From Furcasterigmium furcatum (taxonomy: Eukaryota > Ascomycota > Sordariomycetes > Glomerellales > Plectosphaerellaceae), in contig BCIA01000004.1 in assembly GCA_001599815.1 (NCBI GenBank), positions 250,862 to 314,861 of the forward strand: a DNA stretch of 64,000 nucleotides. Direction: 5' to 3'. Below are positions 32,654-43,749 of this stretch, piece after piece (the stretch's first letter is position 1; every line of letters begins with the position of its first letter). The notes beneath the pieces are model-generated. The model was not told the DNA's origin, did not search any database, and was given only the letters and a program-made list of their open reading frames with translations. A program made the position numbers and the translations under genes.

Positions 32654-33447
32654 GTTGCCGAGTGTGTGGAGAGATTCGAAAGTGTTGGTGAGATTGAAAA
32701 GATGAATAAATTGTTGAGAGTATGTCGCCTCGGAAAGAGTTGCAAACCTATGACCGGGCTTGGGAGCTTTATGTTCTCGATGTGGCCTGGAGAGCCTGGT
32801 TGATGGACGGTGCTGGGCAGCCGCCTCGCAAGCTCAGCTCTCAGCTCTCTCCGCGCAACAACTGCGTGACTCCGGAGCCTCTGGTACTCCAAACTTGCGC
32901 ATTGATCTCAATTCCGCTTCCCCGCGTTCTCCAGATTACCCCGGAGGGAGCCTGCGTTGCTTGTTGGGTTGGCGATGCACGGCACAGCTGGCAAGGGCTG
33001 GATCCCATGAACCACGTCGTGTCCCGAGTCAGGCACGGAAATATTTCCCGCGCCACCAAACCCTCCAACGAGGCTAGATGTCATGGCACTCGGTCTCCCC
33101 ACTCAGCTGAGTTGGAGTCGTCCGTGAATCCCGCTAGACATGACAAAGGGCAGCGTCCCTGACTCATGGCAGCGGCGCCGGGATTCTTTTGCATCCCGCA
33201 AGGGGATTGTGGATTTTGAATCCCCTCCGGCAGATTTGCGATGGTCTAGATTGGTAAGCTTCGAGATCCATAAGCTGCCAGATCACGCGAAATGCGACAA
33301 TGCAATGCTTAAAAGTGTTCAGTCGACATCGCGAGATTGGGACGAGGAGGACCATCACGCATCGCGAGCAAATCCTCGGCTCTTGCTAAGCCATCACGCG
33401 GACCTACCCAGGACGCCCCCTTCCCACCCTTCCCTCGACATCACAAA
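32654..33447. other. Bidirectional promoter, transporter / Old Yellow Enzyme
   Basis: No coding sequence was recognised. It contains the TGACTCA site at 33160-33166, about 285 bp upstream of the OYE start and about 505 bp upstream of the transporter start. Confidence 0.6.
33158..33168. promoter_or_regulatory. TGASTCA motif (OYE/transporter promoter)
   Basis: CCTGACTCATG. Bases 33157-33169 are the exact reverse complement of 6231-6243 in front of the alcohol dehydrogenase. Confidence 0.55.
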
Positions 33448-34563
33448 ATGGCCGAGTCTCGGCTCTTCAAGCCCCTGGCAGTTGGCAATCTCCAGTTGAA
33501 GCACCGACTGGGGATGTGCCCGCTAACGCGATACCGAGCCTCAGACGACCACGTCCCTCTACCCTTCTTCAAAGACTACTACACCCAGAGAGCCTCCGTC
33601 CCCGGCACCCTCCTCGTCTCAGAAGGAACATTCATTGCCCCCGAGCATGGCGGCTACGCCAACGCTCCCGGAATATACAATGCCGCTCAGATCAAGGCCT
33701 GGCGCGAGGTTACAGACGCTGTTCACGCGAAGGGCTCGTTCATCTTCTGTCAGCTCTGGGCGCTGGGTCGCACTATCGACATGAAGGTGGCGGCGAAGGA
33801 GGGGATCCCTCTCAGGAGCTCCGGTAATATCGAGGTCGACTCGGATCGAGGGTCACCAACCCCTCTGACAGTCGACGAGATCAAGAAGACAGCCCAGCAG
33901 TACGCCCAGGCTGCCAAGAATGCCGTCGAGGCCGGCTTCGACGGCGTCGAGCTGCACGGCGCCAACGGCTACCTCATCGACCAGTTTCTGCAGGACGTCT
34001 GCAACAACCGGACGGACAACTATGGCGGCAGCGTCGAGAACCGGTCTCGGTTTGCCGTCGAGGTGGTCCAGGCCGTCTGCGATGCCATCGGCCCCGAACG
34101 AACTGGAATCCGGTTCAGCCCCTGGAGCGTCTACAATGCCATGAGGATGGACGACCCGATCCCCCAGTTCACGGATGTCATCCAGAAGCTCAACGCGTTC
34201 AACCTGGCCTACGTGCATCTAGTCGAATCGAGAATCGCAGGCGCCGGCGACGTCGAAGCCGCTGACTCGCTCGCGTTCGCCATCAAGGCCAGGAAGGGCG
34301 TCGTCTTGGTGGCTGGCGGGTACAAGCCCGACACGGCGAAGAAGACCGTGGACGAAGAATACCCCGACGAGGACGTCGTTGTCATGTTTGGCAGATACTT
34401 CATCTCGACGCCGGACCTGCCATTCCGAATCGAGTCCGGCCTGGAGCTCACCAAGTACAACAGGGACTCTTTCTACACACCCATGTCTGCCGTCGGGTAC
34501 ACAGATTACAGCTTCAGTGACGAATTTCTCGGGCTGCAAAAGTCAGCCGGCAATGCGGCCTAG
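33448..34563 (+). CDS. NADH:flavin oxidoreductase / Old Yellow Enzyme
   Basis: This is a single-exon gene for 371 residues, the normal OYE length. It is an FMN-bound TIM barrel that reduces activated C=C bonds (enones, enals) with NAD(P)H. Family features in order are LFKPLAVGNLQLKHRLGMCPLTRYRA, FFKDYYTQRA, LLVSEGTFIAPEHGGYANAPGIY, FCQLWALGR, the substrate-binding pair His/Asn in HGANGYLIDQFLQ, NNRTDNYGGSVENRSRF, IRFSPWSVYNAM and GRYFISTPDLPFRI near the end. The start at 33448 matches the usual SRLFxPLxVG opening. It is divergent from the sugar-type porter. In the proposed pathway it would reduce a cyclic enone before the monooxygenase acts, as known for carvone reductase. No organelle signal is present. 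Confidence 0.95.
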   Translation: MAESRLFKPLAVGNLQLKHRLGMCPLTRYRASDDHVPLPFFKDYYTQRASVPGTLLVSEGTFIAPEHGGYANAPGIYNAAQIKAWREVTDAVHAKGSFIFCQLWALGRTIDMKVAAKEGIPLRSSGNIEVDSDRGSPTPLTVDEIKKTAQQYAQAAKNAVEAGFDGVELHGANGYLIDQFLQDVCNNRTDNYGGSVENRSRFAVEVVQAVCDAIGPERTGIRFSPWSVYNAMRMDDPIPQFTDVIQKLNAFNLAYVHLVESRIAGAGDVEAADSLAFAIKARKGVVLVAGGYKPDTAKKTVDEEYPDEDVVVMFGRYFISTPDLPFRIESGLELTKYNRDSFYTPMSAVGYTDYSFSDEFLGLQKSAGNAA

Positions 34564-34788
34564 ATAGAACGTGGGTAGATATCAGCAGTTGTAGACTCGA
34601 TAGAATGAACCCAGCTTCTGCAGCTCATTCATGGTCCTTTGCATTATCAAGTCTTGTCGCTGTTCATTCCGTACTCGTCGGAACCCAGAGATTGACATGA
34701 TTTGTGACCAACATGGCAAAGGACGTAACCCGGCTAATCTCCATGTCCGGCCCTGATGTGCACTAAACCTGAATTCATTCTCAAACAT
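34564..34788. other. Convergent gap
   Basis: Short 3'-3' spacer between the OYE and the first SDR gene. Confidence 0.4.
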
Positions 34789-35824
34789 CTATCGGAGATA
34801 CGTAGGCACTGCCGCCTTGTCCGGAAAGTCTGTCGATTTGGCAAACTCTTCCCACTCATCCAGAGACGCCAAAGTCCTCTCGCATTTCGATCTCATGACT
34901 TGGACGGCATCGGAGCCGATGGGAATGCGAATCGGCATACTCGTCGCCGCCTCGCCCCCGTTCAATGCCCTGTGCGCCAGTTCCACGATGCGCTCCGAAG
35001 CCCTCACGGGATCTCCGGGCTGCGCGCCCGTCGTCTCGGCATGGATCCGAGCCATGTCAGCCTTGATCGACGCGTAGCATGCTTCGCCGCGCTCCGGATC
35101 CAGCTCGGCCTTCTTCCTCGTGACTTCGAGGATGCTTGTCCGAAACTGCCCGAGAACAAGGATGTGGACGCTGATGCCCAGTTGATGTGTTTCCTTTGAC
35201 AGGCACTCCACGGCACCTAAGGTCTCGAGATCAGTACGCGAACCACCGGTGAAATGCGACTGTCTCACCTTCCAGAGCGAACTTTGCGGCGCTGTAAGGG
35301 CCCCCGCCTGCGACGCCGTGCCATCCCGAGATGCTGCCCATGAACAGGACAGTACCGGACTTCTGGCTGCGCATGTGCGGCAAGACTGATCGTGTAAGCT
35401 TCAGGGGCCCGAAGACGAGGGTATCGAATTGGGCTTGAATCTGCTCCTGGCTGCACGGGGATTAGCCCTGGGACTTGATCAAACCATCACCACGTTCATC
35501 TCAGTACCTGAGTTCTTCCCAGACGCCGGAGAGGACGTAACCGGCATTGTTCACCAGCACGTCTAACCTGCCGAATTCCCTGACGGCCTCCAGCACCTTG
35601 GCGTCGAGATCCGCCTGCGAGGTGGTCACATCCAGCTCCAGTGACCGTACGTTGCCGATCGTCTGGCAGTACTCCAGGTCAGCGATGCGCCGGGCCGTTG
35701 CGACGATCCTGTCGCCGCAGGCTGAGGCTGCAAGAACCAGCTCCCGCCCGAAGCCGGAAGAGCATCCGGTAATAAGCCAGACGCGACTCTCTGAGGATAT
35801 CGCGGGCTGCTGTTGACCGTCCAT
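34789..35824 (-). CDS. Short-chain dehydrogenase/reductase (classical SDR), first copy
   Basis: The gene encodes 308 residues from exons 35824-35508, 35450-35269 and 35216-34789. The N-terminal Rossmann motif is TGCSSGFGREL; the NNAG motif is in VLVNNAGYVLSG; a catalytic Ser is in GSISGWHG; and the active-site YxxxK is YSAAKFALEG. The extended C-terminus (after about residue 190) is typical of the classical SDRs that act on alcohols or ketones and are often annotated as retinol- or oxidoreductase-like. An Arg shortly after the second strand (ATARRIADL) favours NADP(H). The protein is cytosolic. It lies tail-to-tail with the OYE gene and head-to-tail with the next SDR on the same strand. The two SDRs are not recent duplicates; they share only family motifs. 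Confidence 0.93.
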
Positions 35825-36114
35825 ATTTCCGGACGCCGTGTTGCAAGGGAGGGAAAGTTCGGGGACAGGGAGCTCTACGTAGTAGAAGGGGGGAAATGGT
35901 TTGTGAAGACTATTTCTAGTGGTGTTTCTCCGCGTCTTCAGGTACCGCTACCCCAACCTGGCACCCTAGATAGCACTAACCGGCGGCTGGGGTCATCACT
36001 GAGGTGTGGAGAACTGATGAGGGGATTCCGTGGAAAAGTGCTGTGTTCAGTTCGGCTTGATAAGCTGGTCTAGATCTATGGAGCTAGTACCCAGTATTCC
36101 TCATCGCCCTCTCA
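35825..36114. other. Spacer between the two SDR genes
   Basis: Upstream region of the first SDR. No motif recognised. Confidence 0.4.
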
Positions 36115-37036
36115 TCACTTCAGGTTGCCTCGCTGGTTGTCCAGACGGGCAGCCTCGCAGATCAGCCTCATGCCGTCATTAATGAACTCCAACTGGTCCC
36201 GAATGTAAAACTCCTTGCAGAACACCTCGACAGCCAGGCCGTAGTTCTCGGCCCGGGAGATCTTTCGTCCCTTGCCATCCTCCATCTCGCCGCCCTGGAT
36301 GAGCTTATTCACGGTAGACACGATCGTCTCCACAGGAGTGAGGTACTCTTCGGGGAACGTATCCCAGGCACTCTGGGAAAGCAGGTTCGTCCTGACAGTC
36401 CCGGGGCAGAGCGCGTACGTGCGGATCCCCTCCGCCTGGAACGGGGACGCGACGGACCGCACGAAGGCCAAGACCCCGGCTTTAGAGGCCGAGTACAGTG
36501 GGTTAAACTCCTGCGCGTACTGGTTCCTGTCAGTTTCCGGCCGGTTTCACGATCCCGGACGCCTCCCTTCCCCGCAGTGGACTTACGAAGCTGGCGATGC
36601 TAGCCGTGGTCACGAGCACGGGATCTTGTTCCGGGTGCTTCTCGCTCGCCAGGAAGTAGTGCCGTGCAAGATGGCAGGTGTTGATGACCGCTTTCAGGTT
36701 GATGTCAATGCTGTTCTGGCGCGGCTCGGACGGAGGGAGCGCCGCATCCTTGTCGTAGAAGTTCTCCAGCTGGAGAATTCCGGCGTTGGCGAAGACAAAG
36801 TCCATCCTGCCGTGGGCCTTGTAGATGGTGTCAAAGGCGGACGAAAGCGATGCCCAGGAGGTTACGTCGACCTGGGTGAACTTCAGCCCAGTGTGCTTCT
36901 GAGTCACGGCCTGGCCCGCCGCGGCATTCAAGTCGAGAATGTTCACGATCCAACCATCAGATTGAAGCGAAAGGGCCACCGCAAGTCCCATCCCAGAGGC
37001 ACCGCCAGTGATAACGGCTGTCTTCTGCACGCTCAT
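36115..37036 (-). CDS. Short-chain dehydrogenase/reductase, second copy (15-hydroxyprostaglandin-dehydrogenase-like)
   Basis: The gene encodes 284 residues from exons 37036-36587 and 36519-36115. It shows TAVITGGASGMGLAVA (cofactor loop), an acidic ILDLN at the end of the second strand (NAD+ preference), FANAGILQLE in place of the usual NNAG, a catalytic Ser in TTASIASF, YSASKAG for the YxxxK motif, and GIRTYALCPGTVRTNL after it. The layout resembles fungal NAD-dependent 15-PGDH-like dehydrogenases, which oxidise secondary alcohols. The intron uses the acceptor GGAACCAG directly before the TAC of the next exon; the nearer ACAG would break the frame. It could act as the alcohol dehydrogenase entering or leaving the cyclic-ketone stage; that is inference. 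Confidence 0.92.
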
Positions 37037-37872
37037 GTTCGCAAAGTCGAAAAGGATATGTTGAAAGTGGTGTTTGTGTGCTCTTGGGACCCTCGAAATC
37101 CCTCTATCTACCCGCGCACCGCCGCTTAAATAGAACTAAAATGATACCTTTTCGACCAGTCTGACCAGTCTGCCTTCGTACCAAAGCACCTTACTGATCC
37201 TCATTTCCAAGCACTAGCCCCACGACCATTGCTGAGCAGCGACGCAGGAGAAGCGGTGCAACTCCAGTCCGATCGAAAATGTGAAGGGAAATGATTCCGC
37301 GAGCAGTTCCCAGAGAAGAAGAAGCGGCGTCTTGGAAGATGCAAGTCCCAATGCCATCGGAAAAAGGAGAGGGATATGGCGTCGATCTGACAAGCCTCGA
37401 GGTCTCCCCTGGTGTTGGTGACGAGGCTCACATGCCTGGCAACCTGTCAGCCATCGAGCTCTTGATGCTCGAATCAGTGGCGCCGAGGCGGCGCCTTCAA
37501 ACGCGGAAACGACCGGGCCAGCAGTCTCGGGATCCTTTTGAAGGCCAGTCAAAGGCTGTGATCAGTGCCATGTCCTGACTCAGGCCCCTGGGCCTCGATG
37601 ATGCGGGGTAGAATCCGGGCAGCTTCTGCCCCGCACTGTCCCGGGGTTGCCCCCAGGTTTCCGTTCGGGGGCATCGTCAAGAGGCATCGCTGATGTCGCT
37701 GCACATGTATGTATGGTCCGAGCCATTTCAGTTGCCATAAAGAAAAGACCCGAGACCTCCTGGCATGACAGTGAGGAGAGATCAGCTACTTGCGCCTCTT
37801 GCACCTGTATTTCCAGCCAGTCCAACCAAGTACATGTCCGTCTCATTGTCCTACTTTGCCCCATCACCCACG
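37037..37872. other. Bidirectional promoter, SDR / EthD gene
   Basis: No gene was recognised. It contains the CCTGACTCAGG site at 37574-37584, about 290 bp upstream of the EthD-protein start. Confidence 0.55.
37574..37584. promoter_or_regulatory. TGASTCA motif (EthD promoter)
   Basis: CCTGACTCAGG, identical over 13 bases (CCTGACTCAGGCC) to the site at 46082-46094 between the monooxygenase and the first Zn2Cys6 gene. Confidence 0.55.
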
Positions 37873-38419
37873 ATGCCTTGGAAGCAGATCGAGCACGACT
37901 TCACCTACCCTGAGGTGGACTACGCCTCCGAGCCAAACTACCAGCCCTGCATCAAAGTGTCAGTCTTCTTCAGGAAGATCGATTCCATCGACCACGACAC
38001 GTTCTTTGGCCACTGGCGCACCGTCCATGCAGACCTGGCTGTTGCCACGAACGCCTTCAGGGACCACATTGTTCGCTATTCCCAGGTAAGAACGTGCGGC
38101 GATGGGGACCATGGGCAGACGGAGACATTAACACGGGCAACAGCACCACCAGACCCCGGAGATGAAGGAGCGGGCCCGCAGCCTCGGTGAGAACGTGCTC
38201 GACTACGATGGGTGCGCGCAGCTTTGGGTCAAGAGCTGGGACGATTGGCTTGCCTTCTACAACAGCAAGGAATATGCTGCGGCGCTGAGCGACGACTGTA
38301 ACAGGTTCATGGCCCTTCCGATGACTTACATGGTTGGATACGAGAACCTCGTAGTGGGAGATGCGTCCAAGGCCATGGGCGGAAAGGATGGCATGGACTC
38401 CGGCAAGCTGAAGAACTAG
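37873..38419 (+). CDS. EthD-domain (dimeric alpha/beta barrel) protein
   Basis: The gene encodes 162 residues from exons 37873-38085 and 38144-38419. The EthD pattern is clear: IKVSVFFRKIDSIDHDTFFGHWRTVHADLA in the first half (the xKxxxsxxeFxxyWrxxHa signature) and YDGCAQLWVKSWDDW with EYAAALSDDCNRFM in the second. Members are small cytosolic proteins. Some assist Baeyer-Villiger or P450 steps, and others act as decarboxylases or lyases in fungal polyketide pathways. No metal site is evident. An upstream in-frame Met at 37834 would add 13 residues; the internal start fits the usual short N-terminus. The neighbouring oxidative genes suggest it works on one of their intermediates. Confidence 0.9.
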
Positions 38420-38916
38420 ATTCTCACACACTCCCGAGTCCCGTCGGCATCGAATCACGGTCGATTCAAGCTATCAATATCCGAAGACCTGTTCGAACTT
38501 TCAAAGACTCGTCCCTCGGTGAATGCCAAAGGCCCATCGGGTTCTGATTCCGGGCGGGCTGGGCCCATCGCTTCCCCTCATTCCGAGAGCTCTCCAGACC
38601 CCAGATCTGGGGAGAGGCAGAAAGCTACTACCAGTGAAAACGGCCACAGGAGTGCTGGTGCGGAGAAAATCACTCGGGCTAGGAGTTGGAATTAGAACCC
38701 GTCAGGGCTAGCGAGAGCCTCCGGGGTCGGATCGACGATAATGAGGACGCTAGCACTGAGGTCTGAAGACGGCCACCTCTCCGAACACCTTCATACATAA
38801 CTCTCCGCGCTTGATTCGAAATATTTCACACTTGCCTTGGCGTTGCGCCCGGACTATCCCTCTCTTGATGTCACATAGCCTCCAAGTCTTGCCCTCAACC
38901 TCTTCGTTGCCCGATC
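38420..38916. other. Spacer upstream of the ACS-type transporter
   Basis: Promoter of the transporter gene. No TGASTCA site or other recognised motif. Confidence 0.45.
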
Positions 38917-40652
38917 ATGTCCAACCCAACAGCAGCCACAGAAGGCTGCGAATCTGGAGTCCAGCGGGGCTCTCAGGATAAGCCGGGAATCAATGAGAAG
39001 GAGTTCGGAGTTGAGCAGGTATGGAGAGACGTGAGTCCAGCCAGTGATCTCGCAGACTGACACCACTCGGCTGTAGCAAGTCGAACACGACCCAGCAGAG
39101 GTCAAGAAGATCCTGCGCAAGGTCGACTGGCGCCTCCTCCCGCCGCTCACGCTTCTCTACATCCTCGCCTTCATCGATAGGGCCAACATCGGAAACGCCA
39201 GCATCGCCGGGATGAACGAGGACCTCAGGCTCACCGGCCCGCAATACAACATGGCCCTGACGGTCTTCTTCTTCCCGTACGCGTTCTTCGAGGTCCCCAG
39301 CAACATTGTCCTCAAGCTCATGAGGCCGTCATGGTGGATCACTATCCTGGTCATGTCTTGGGGAACGGTATGACAGACACCGAACTGGTTATCCAGATAA
39401 AGTGTTAACATGGCTCCAGGTTGTCACGCTGCAGGGTCTTGTACAGACATACGAACATCTCATCATAACCCGTGTGCTTCTGGGCGTCACCGAGGCTGGA
39501 TTCTTCCCTGCTGCTACATATCTACTGACCACTTGGTATTGTCGATGGGAACTGCAAACACGCCTTGCCATCTTCTTCTCCGCCGCTTCCCTGGCCGGGA
39601 GCTTTTCGGGACTGCTTGCCTTTGGAATCGAGCATATGGACGGCGTCGGAGGCCTTGGCGGCTGGCGGTGGATTTTCATCTTGGAAGGCATCCTGACCGT
39701 TGTGGTAGGCGCCTTCATGCCATGGGCTCTTCCTGACTCACCAGCTACAGCCAGCTTCCTCACTGATGTCGAGAAGCAGCTTGTCTCGAGCCGTCTGTTG
39801 CAGGACATGGGCTCTGGGGCAGGTCACAAGGAGAAGTTCCAATGGAAGTACCTGTTCGCGGCCCTGACCGACTGGAAGATCTATCTGGCAGTCATTATTT
39901 ACTGGGGAAATAGGTGAGAAACACTATGGGCCCCTTGCAAACAAATTTGCGCTGACACACGTTCAACGTCTAGCATCAGCGTCTACGGCTTCAGCTTCTC
40001 GGCGCCCACGATCATCAGGGGTCTCGGATACTCGTCCGCTCAGGCTCAACTGCTCACAATCCCGATCTACTTCGTCGGCGCGTGCTCCACGGTTATCTTC
40101 GCCCGCCTATCCGACCGCCGTAGAAAGCGCTGGGTCTTCATCGTCATCCCCTTCAGCATCGCCCTCGTCGGCTTCATCGGGGTGCTGGCCATCCCCCATC
40201 CACGACTTCCCGGGCTCACGTACTTCTTCCTCTTTTTCATCACAAGCGGCCTGTACCCGTCCATCATCGGCTGCATCTCGTGGGTGGGCAACAACCTCGC
40301 GCCGTCATTCAAGCGCGCCATTGGGATGGCGCTGCTCATCTCCATCGGCAACCTAGGCGGCGCCGTGGGCTCAAACATCTTCCTGCGGGAGCAGGCGCCG
40401 AACTACTGGCTGGGATATGGGTTCTCCGCTGGCGTTATTGTTTCGGCCATCACGGCGACTATTATCCTACAGTTTGCCACAAAGCGCATTAACAAGAAGA
40501 GGGATCTCATCCCCGAGGAGGAGATCAGGGCTCGTTACACCGAAGGTCAGTCGAAACAAGGCTTGTGCATGAGATCCGCCGCTAACATTCACGACATAGA
40601 TGAGCTGCAGCAGATGGGAGATAGTTCGCCACTGTTCCGATACGTGTCGTAG
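38917..40652 (+). CDS. MFS transporter, anion:cation symporter (Dal5/allantoate-like) family
   Basis: The gene encodes 503 residues from exons 38917-39018, 39077-39367, 39420-39913, 39974-40545 and 40600-40652. A hydrophilic N-terminus leads to RKVDWRLLPPLTLLYILAFIDRANIGNA, the diagnostic opening of the fungal ACS/Dal5 family. FFPYAFFEVPSNIVL, GVTEAGFFPAATYLLTTWY, GWRWIFILEGILTVVVG and a second half with LSDRRRKRWVFI and WVGNNLAPSFKRAIGMALL follow. Members import organic anions such as allantoate, nicotinate, pantothenate, tartrate or aromatic acids. In this setting it may import the carboxylate or ketone substrate of the cluster, which is inference. It lies between the EthD and AtuA-like genes, all three in the same direction. 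Confidence 0.94.
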
Positions 40653-41367
40653 GCGAGGAGCTGCTGAGCGGTTGAGTGGAATTGGATGCTCCTGTGAACA
40701 CCAGGCTGTGCGAACTGGCGCTCGTCGCATGGAGACGGACACAATCAATGTACTATCAATATCGAATGAAAGCTTTCTAAAAACACATGTCAATGCGATG
40801 GATTCGCCCTTGACTTTTCACCAAGTCAATCACAGCTTCGTGAATTGCACCAGTCGCAGCCTCGGTCAGCCGCGGCCTCAATCGAGCGTCACCAGGGAGC
40901 AAGTCCCATCATGACTTCCTGGGCCACGACCGACATGCCGCCACCACAATGAGATATGCTGGGAACCATGACCCGTGTTAAACCGACGGACTCGCCCTAG
41001 TACTGGAAGCCTCTGGCTGGAGCCCCGGGGGTTTGGGGGGTCCGCCCCTGAGTCAGTCCAAAGTTCGTCCTATCTGCCCCCTCCGCATCACCAAGCGACA
41101 ACCCCGCCGTCTCCCCCGCTCCGGGATCTAATCCCCAAAGCCTCGCTCCGAGACAAGATCGCGAGGACCCCTCGCGTTTCCCGCCTAGACCGTTGATTTC
41201 CAACCTCTCGGGATGTTATGCCCTCGGTAAACACTACGGATTCGTCCTACAAAGATAGGACCGCACACAACTCGGCAGGAGAGAGGTCCATGATATCCTC
41301 CTTGTTCGTCACATTCAGGCTCCTGTATTCCCCCTCCAACATATTACTCCAACATACAAGCGTCACC
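40653..41367. other. Promoter region of the AtuA-like gene
   Basis: No gene was recognised. It contains CCTGAGTCAGT at 41047-41057, about 315 bp upstream of the AtuA-like start. Confidence 0.55.
41047..41057. promoter_or_regulatory. TGASTCA motif (AtuA-like promoter)
   Basis: CCTGAGTCAGT, about 315 bp upstream of the start codon at 41368. Confidence 0.5.
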
Positions 41368-43364
41368 ATGGGTTCAACCAACAGCAATACGCTCCGCATC
41401 GCGTCTGCCTCTGGGTCCGTGACGGACAGGCGTCACGGCTTCGAGGACCTCGTCAAGAATGAGAAGCTTGACTTCATCGTCGGTGACTGGATGTCTGAGT
41501 ACAACATGACGACGCGGGGCGGCTCCAAGACCGACAACAAGGGCTCCTCAGAAGAGTTCGAGCCGTCCTTCCTCGAGGCCATCGTGCCCGCCCTGCCTCA
41601 CCTGGCAGCCAACAAGATCAAGGTTGCGGTGAACGCCGGCGCCAGCGACACTAAGAAGTTACACGACGTCTTGGTCGGGAAGATCAAGGAGCTTGGCCTG
41701 AATCTCCAAGTCGCGTGGGTCGGCGGCGACGAGGTCTGGGAGGCGGTCCAGAAGGCCATCGCAGCGGGACAGGATTTCACAAGTCTAACGCACGGTAAGC
41801 CACCATATGACTGCTTCTGAAGGAGAATTGTCTGAGGGACAAGTGCTCATCAACTCCTTCAGGAAACAAGCTCTCCGACTGGGACTTCGAGCCGATATAC
41901 GCACAGTGCTACCTCGGTGGATGGGGCATCGTCGAGGCCCTAAAGCATGGCGCCGACATCGTGCTCTGCGGTCGAGTTGCAGACGCGTCTCCGACTATCG
42001 GCTGCTCGGCGTATCATTTCGGGTGGGACAGGGAGTCCTACCAGGAGCTCGCCGCCGCTTTCGTCGCCGGTCATTTCATCGAATGCTCGACGTATGTCAC
42101 GGGCGGCAACTTCAGCGGCTTCAAGAGCCTCCCCGGCGACACGACCAACCTGGGATTTCCCATCGTTGAGATGTCCTCAAATGGTCACTTCTACATCACA
42201 AAGCAGAAGGACCATGGCGGCATGGTGACTGTGGACACGTGCAAGGCCCAGCTCCTGTACGAGATCCAGGGGCCGCTGTACTACAACTCGGACGTCGTTG
42301 CTCGCCTAGATGAGATCAGGATTGAGCAAGCGGGCGAGGACAAAGTGTAAGTCAGACAGAGTTGGGTCCCATCTGCCTGAGTACCTTTCTAATTTACCTG
42401 CCAGTCTCGTCACCAACGTCCTGGGCATCAAGCCCCCGCCGACAACCAAGGTCGGCATCACTGCCAAGGGCGGGTTCCAGGCCGAAGCGCACTACTTCCT
42501 CTGCGGGCTGGACATCGAAGAGAAGGCAGAACTCCTCGAGCGCCAGGTCCGCTCCCTGCTCGACGAGAGCAAGTACCACTGCCTGAAATTCCGCGTCAAC
42601 GGCCGGTGCCCGGAGAACCCTCGCAACCAGGACGCAGCCACCGTCGACCTCCGCATCTTCGCCCAGTCCAAGAGGGAGGAAGACCTGTCCATCAGCAACT
42701 TCTTCCGCCCCGTTACCGACACCATCATGCAGAGCTACCCCGGCGCCACCTTTGCCGTTGACGCCCGCCAGGCCGCCCCCAAGCCCTACTACGAGTACTG
42801 GGTCAGCCTCCTGCCGCAGGCCAGCGCCAAACACGTCGCCTACGTGCCATCGAAGGGCTTGGAGATCCCCATCGACGCTCCCAAGGATACGTTGAACTTT
42901 GTCCGCTCCCAGGAGTCGTACGACACCTCCAGCCCGATCGACCTGGCCAGCCTCGGTCCGACGACCCGGGCGCCCCTCGGCTACGTCGCCCACGCCCGGT
43001 CTGGCGACAAGGGCTCCGACTGCAACGTCGGCCTGTTCGTTCGCCACGCCGATGAGTGGGACTGGCTTCGGAGCCTGTTGACGGAGGCCAAGGTCCGGGA
43101 GCTACTTGGAGACGATGATACCGGGAAGCCCATTTTCCGCTTCGAGCTGCCCAACATCCAAGGTGAGTCCTATGAGCCCGTGAATGACCCTATGTCATGA
43201 TGCTAACATACGAAATAGCTGTTCACTTTTTGCTGAAGGACCACCTGGACCGAGGCGTGGCCTCCAGCTCGACGTACGACGTCCTGGGAAAGAACCTTGC
43301 CGAGTACTTGCGTGTGAAGATGGTGGATATCCCGAACCGCTTCTTGGAACGTGGTAGAATTTGA
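41368..43364 (+). CDS. AtuA-like protein (DUF1446, acyclic terpene utilisation family)
   Basis: The gene encodes 604 residues from exons 41368-41794, 41863-42346, 42405-43162 and 43219-43364. The N-terminal DUF1446 part shows RIASASGSVTDRR, LDFIVGDWMSEYNM, KIKVAVNAGASD, DWDFEPIYAQCYLGGWGI, GADIVLCGRVADASPTIG and YVTGGNFSGF. The C-terminal part carries the AtuA-like small domain with APLGYVAHARSGDKGSDCNVGLFV and ends with DVLGKNLAEYLRVKMVDIP. The family is named after Pseudomonas AtuA, required for growth on citronellol/geraniol, but its reaction is not established to my knowledge. Here it lies between a carboxylate-type transporter and a monooxygenase, in a block that also has an acyl-CoA dehydrogenase, CoA ligase and SDRs. 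No targeting signal was seen. Confidence 0.93.
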
Positions 43365-43749
43365 TTGTGTAGATGTTAGCAAAGAATAATCACCCATATC
43401 ATTGATGCACGGTACTCAGAATGAATTTCGGGAGTGCGTCCCGTCCTGTGGTTTTCTGTGGACGAGCCAGCGAGACTGTAATGTTTCCCCTGAGCAAGCA
43501 CTGCAGACGGCTGAGATAGCAAGCTTGATGTAGGCGATGCAGAAATCATTCCATATTCTTGCCTGGGCTACAAAATTATGAATGGAGCCGGAATCATTTC
43601 AGGTCAAAAACTGGGTTGTTCGGTGAATGAGGAACATGTACAGTTGAGGAGGGGTATACAAGAATCAAGATTGAGCAGGAGGATGGCCCCCTCTGTCTAT
43701 CATAACTTGTTCAAGAGAGAAACATCTAATTCTACAGAGAATAGAAACC
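43365..43749. other. Convergent gap
   Basis: 3'-3' spacer between the AtuA-like and monooxygenase genes. Nothing recognised. Confidence 0.4.
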
